A stretch of 64,000 nucleotides of DNA. It comes from Bin87 sp963692995. Lineage in GTDB: Bacteria; Chloroflexota; Dehalococcoidia; Lucifugimonadales; UBA3495. Under the pieces are notes generated by a model that worked only from the letters and a program-made list of their open reading frames with translations, did not search any database and was not told where the DNA came from. The number at the start of each line of letters is the position of its first letter. Within the stretch, counting starts at the first letter, position 1. Below are positions 62,385 to 64,000 of the stretch, in pieces. The DNA lies in the NCBI GenBank assembly GCA_963692995.1, contig OY843611.1:2604001-2668000 (forward strand), in the 5' to 3' direction. Made by a program: the position numbers and the translations under genes.

Positions 62385-62750
62385 GTGATCACCGGCATCG
62401 TTGGCATCACGCTATGGACTGACAACCTGGATCGCATGCTGCGGTTCTACCGGGACGTGCTGCGGTTGCCCCTGCACTCATTCCACCAGGACGAGGGTTT
62501 CATCGCGTTCCAGCTGGGCGACCTGCGGTTCAACGTGGGCCGGCACGGCGGAGTCAGCGGCGCGTCCAGGGACCCGCTGCGGGTAATGCCCCACCTTGGT
62601 GTGGACGACATTCACGCTGAGCATGCCCGGCTGGTCGCGGAGGGCGTAGAGTTCATCCGCGTTCCGGAGCGGGAGCACTGGGGCGGCTGGGTAGCCACGC
62701 TGCAAGACCCGGACGGCAACGTGCTGCAACTGCTGGAGTTTCCGAAGTAG
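62385..62750 (+). CDS. VOC-superfamily protein
   Basis: The protein has 121 residues from a GTG. It has F-Y-R-D-V-L, H-L-G-V-D-D-I and D-P-D-G-N-V-L-Q-L-L-E-F, of the glyoxalase/bleomycin-resistance type. The substrate is unknown. Confidence 0.82.
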   Translation: MITGIVGITLWTDNLDRMLRFYRDVLRLPLHSFHQDEGFIAFQLGDLRFNVGRHGGVSGASRDPLRVMPHLGVDDIHAEHARLVAEGVEFIRVPEREHWGGWVATLQDPDGNVLQLLEFPK

Positions 62751-62771
62751 CGGCCCAGGGCGGAGCCGGCC

Positions 62772-63527
62772 TCAAGGGCTTTCCGACCGGAGGCGACGCA
62801 GTTGCGCTTCCAGCTGCCTGTTGCGCTCTTCAGTTGCCGCCAGCCTTTCTTCAGTTGCCGCCAGCCTTTCTTCCACCAGCGAGAAGTCGCACAGGTAGCG
62901 GCCCGTCTTGCGGTCATAAAACCGCAGATGGCTTTCGTCGTCAACATCCCAGTCCCACGCCGGATGCCAGCACAGGCACAGGTCCAGCGTGGGGCTGTAG
63001 CCCCAGATCATCCCGTCCGCTTCCATGGTCAGCGGGATTTCCTGGTATGCCCCGTCAACCAGCCGGTCGCCGGCCATAGCATAGCCGTAAAAATCGCCGC
63101 CGGTGGGGTCAACCCGCCAGTATTCGGCGATGCCCAGGCTGGCGTAAAGGTCGCGTTTGAATCCGGTGTCCCGACTGTGGGTGGTCTCCGAGGCGACCTC
63201 CATCACAAAGTCCGGCGGCTTGCCCGCATCCCAAATGATGTAGCCGTTGCGCGGCAGGATGGCGGCGGGTTCCACGCCGAAGGCCACCAGCAGGTCCGGC
63301 TCGACCCGGTTGTTCATGTTGTGCGGGTCAAAGTTCAGCACGCAGGGAGACCGCGCCAGCGTGTCCGGCCGCCCGGAAAAATGACGGGCGACGAAGTAGC
63401 CGGATTTGTTGATGGTGGGGCTTTGGATCATATCGCGCGGCTCCGGGTCGGGGCATACGTAGTCATCAGACCAGGGAATCGGGGGCAGCGTGACGGGGAC
63501 GCCCGTGTTTTGCGGCTTCGTAACCAT
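62772..63527 (-). CDS. Uma2-family protein with C-terminal coiled coil
   Basis: The protein has 251 residues from the ATG at 63527 with GAGG upstream. P-D-L-L-V-A-F, P-D-F-V-M-E-V-A-S-E, and K-R-D-L-Y-A-S-L-G-I-A-E-Y-W-R-V are the Uma2 core. The tail repeats E-R-L-A-A-T-E twice before a short coil. It is the sixth Uma2 gene. Confidence 0.88.
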   Translation of the reverse strand: MVTKPQNTGVPVTLPPIPWSDDYVCPDPEPRDMIQSPTINKSGYFVARHFSGRPDTLARSPCVLNFDPHNMNNRVEPDLLVAFGVEPAAILPRNGYIIWDAGKPPDFVMEVASETTHSRDTGFKRDLYASLGIAEYWRVDPTGGDFYGYAMAGDRLVDGAYQEIPLTMEADGMIWGYSPTLDLCLCWHPAWDWDVDDESHLRFYDRKTGRYLCDFSLVEERLAATEERLAATEERNRQLEAQLRRLRSESP

Positions 63528-63580
63528 CTCAATCCTCAATGCGCGTGAGCGGGCAATGGTGGGGCTCAATCCCAATGGAT

Positions 63581-63832
63581 TTACGTCCGCAGCTGGCGGG
63601 CCAGCTCGGCGTTGGACGGTTCCACCAGCACGGAGCCGTCGGGGAATACCACGGTGGGGATGATGAGCCGGTTGTCGTTGACCTGCTTCACGTAGTTCCG
63701 GGCGTCCTCGTCGCCGTCAACGTTTACGTACTCGTAGGCGACGCTCCGGCTGTCCAGGTAGTTGCGGGAACGGTGGCAATCGGGACACCATTCGGCGCCG
63801 TAGAGCTTGATGACGGGGTCGGCGGTGGTCAT
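63581..63832 (-). CDS. Glutaredoxin/mycoredoxin-like protein
   Basis: The protein has 83 residues from an ATG with GGAGG upstream. The active site is C-P-D-C, in E-W-C-P-D-C-H, with the cis-proline of I-P-T-V-V-F. Both cysteines are ordinary here, in contrast with the recoded genes. Confidence 0.9.
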   Translation of the reverse strand: MTTADPVIKLYGAEWCPDCHRSRNYLDSRSVAYEYVNVDGDEDARNYVKQVNDNRLIIPTVVFPDGSVLVEPSNAELARQLRT

Positions 63833-63942
63833 TCCGGGCCTCCTGTGGCGGCGTGGCAGGGGATGGTTAATCGGCGGGCAGCGGCTACGGTAACAGCGGT
63901 GGTAGCGTTGCCCCTGCCAGGAAATGGTTAGGGGCTGGTTGG

Positions 63943-64000
63943 TTAATCGGCGGCCTGCTGTTCTTCCTGGGGAGCGTACCGGGGGCGGACCAGTTCGTAC
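63943..64000 (-). CDS. C-terminal end of a gene entering from the right
   Basis: The minus strand gives 18 residues (Y-E-L-V-R-P-R-Y-A-P-Q-E-E and on) ending in TAA at 63943-63945. The rest lies outside the window, so no function can be given. Confidence 0.4.
   Translation of the reverse strand, partial: YELVRPRYAPQEEQQAAD

Noticed and set aside
63581..63832. Glutaredoxin as a sixth selenoprotein
   Set aside because: Both active-site residues are ordinary cysteines (C-P-D-C).
1..64000. tRNA, rRNA or tRNA-Sec genes
   Set aside because: I found no cloverleaf or rRNA segment that I could support by eye; a tRNAscan or Infernal run would decide.

Overview
This 64-kb window is GC-rich, gene-dense bacterial chromosome. 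The gene set suggests a member of the Chloroflexota, perhaps a Dehalococcoidia/SAR202-like lineage. The hints are luciferase-like flavin oxidoreductases, several Uma2-family proteins, a DUF1385 protein beside rpmE, an AprB-like ferredoxin, and an NADH/formate-dehydrogenase-type module of Dehalococcoidia flavour. The assignment rests on protein character alone, because no rRNA, tRNA or marker alignment was available.

The main discovery is recoding. Five unrelated genes are each interrupted by one in-frame TGA exactly where their families carry a redox-active cysteine: an OsmC-like protein (TGA at 15600), a cobalamin-binding/BtuF-like protein (18273), a GrdB-like reductase subunit (25699-25701, minus), an ArsC/Spx-like protein (44550-44552, minus) and a DsbA/FrnE-like oxidoreductase (57333-57335, minus). 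Family-typical sequence continues in the same frame on both sides. A hairpin lies at bacterial-SECIS distance after each TGA; in the BtuF-like gene it is a perfect 7-bp stem with a GGT loop 18 nt after the TGA. TGA is also an ordinary stop and TGG encodes Trp here, so selenocysteine is the best explanation. Standard ORF calling splits or truncates all five. No selA, selB, selC or selD lies in the window.

Layout. 0-8 kb: partial rdgB, an MFS carrier, an acyl-CoA dehydrogenase-like enzyme, a Uma2 protein, a sulfite-oxidase-like molybdoenzyme and a four-domain rhodanese. 8-15 kb: an LLM flavoenzyme, a small protein behind a near-consensus promoter with palindromes, a GlcD-like oxidase, a membrane coiled-coil protein, cysS, ispF and ispD. 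15-26 kb: OsmC-Sec, a Kef-type antiporter, BtuF-like-Sec, a Lon-N protein, fur-vWA-recF-sir2-mscS as a likely operon, and a coiled-coil protein followed by GrdB-like-Sec. 27-37 kb: a zinc alcohol dehydrogenase, prfA-prmC, aprB, a second LLM enzyme, VOC proteins, an OPA-type MFS carrier and a lipoprotein-like hydrolase. 37-48 kb: DUF1385, rplU-rpmA-rpmE, nadC, a Tat-signal microprotein, mutL, ArsC-like-Sec and mutS. 47-55 kb: a flavin reductase and a nuoEFG/fdh-like module split by a DNA methyltransferase with a short coupled remnant. 55-64 kb: three tandem Uma2 copies, DsbA-Sec, HAD, CDF, otsBA, a second fur, a VOC protein, a sixth Uma2 protein and a glutaredoxin.

Together these genes show a redox-oriented metabolism: thiol/selenol chemistry, sulfur enzymes (rhodanese, AprB, sulfite-oxidase-like) and Fe-S electron transfer. 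Housekeeping repair, translation and isoprenoid genes are mixed in. Intergenic DNA is repeatedly occupied by a dispersed inverted-repeat family, and two copies sit inside MITE-like elements.
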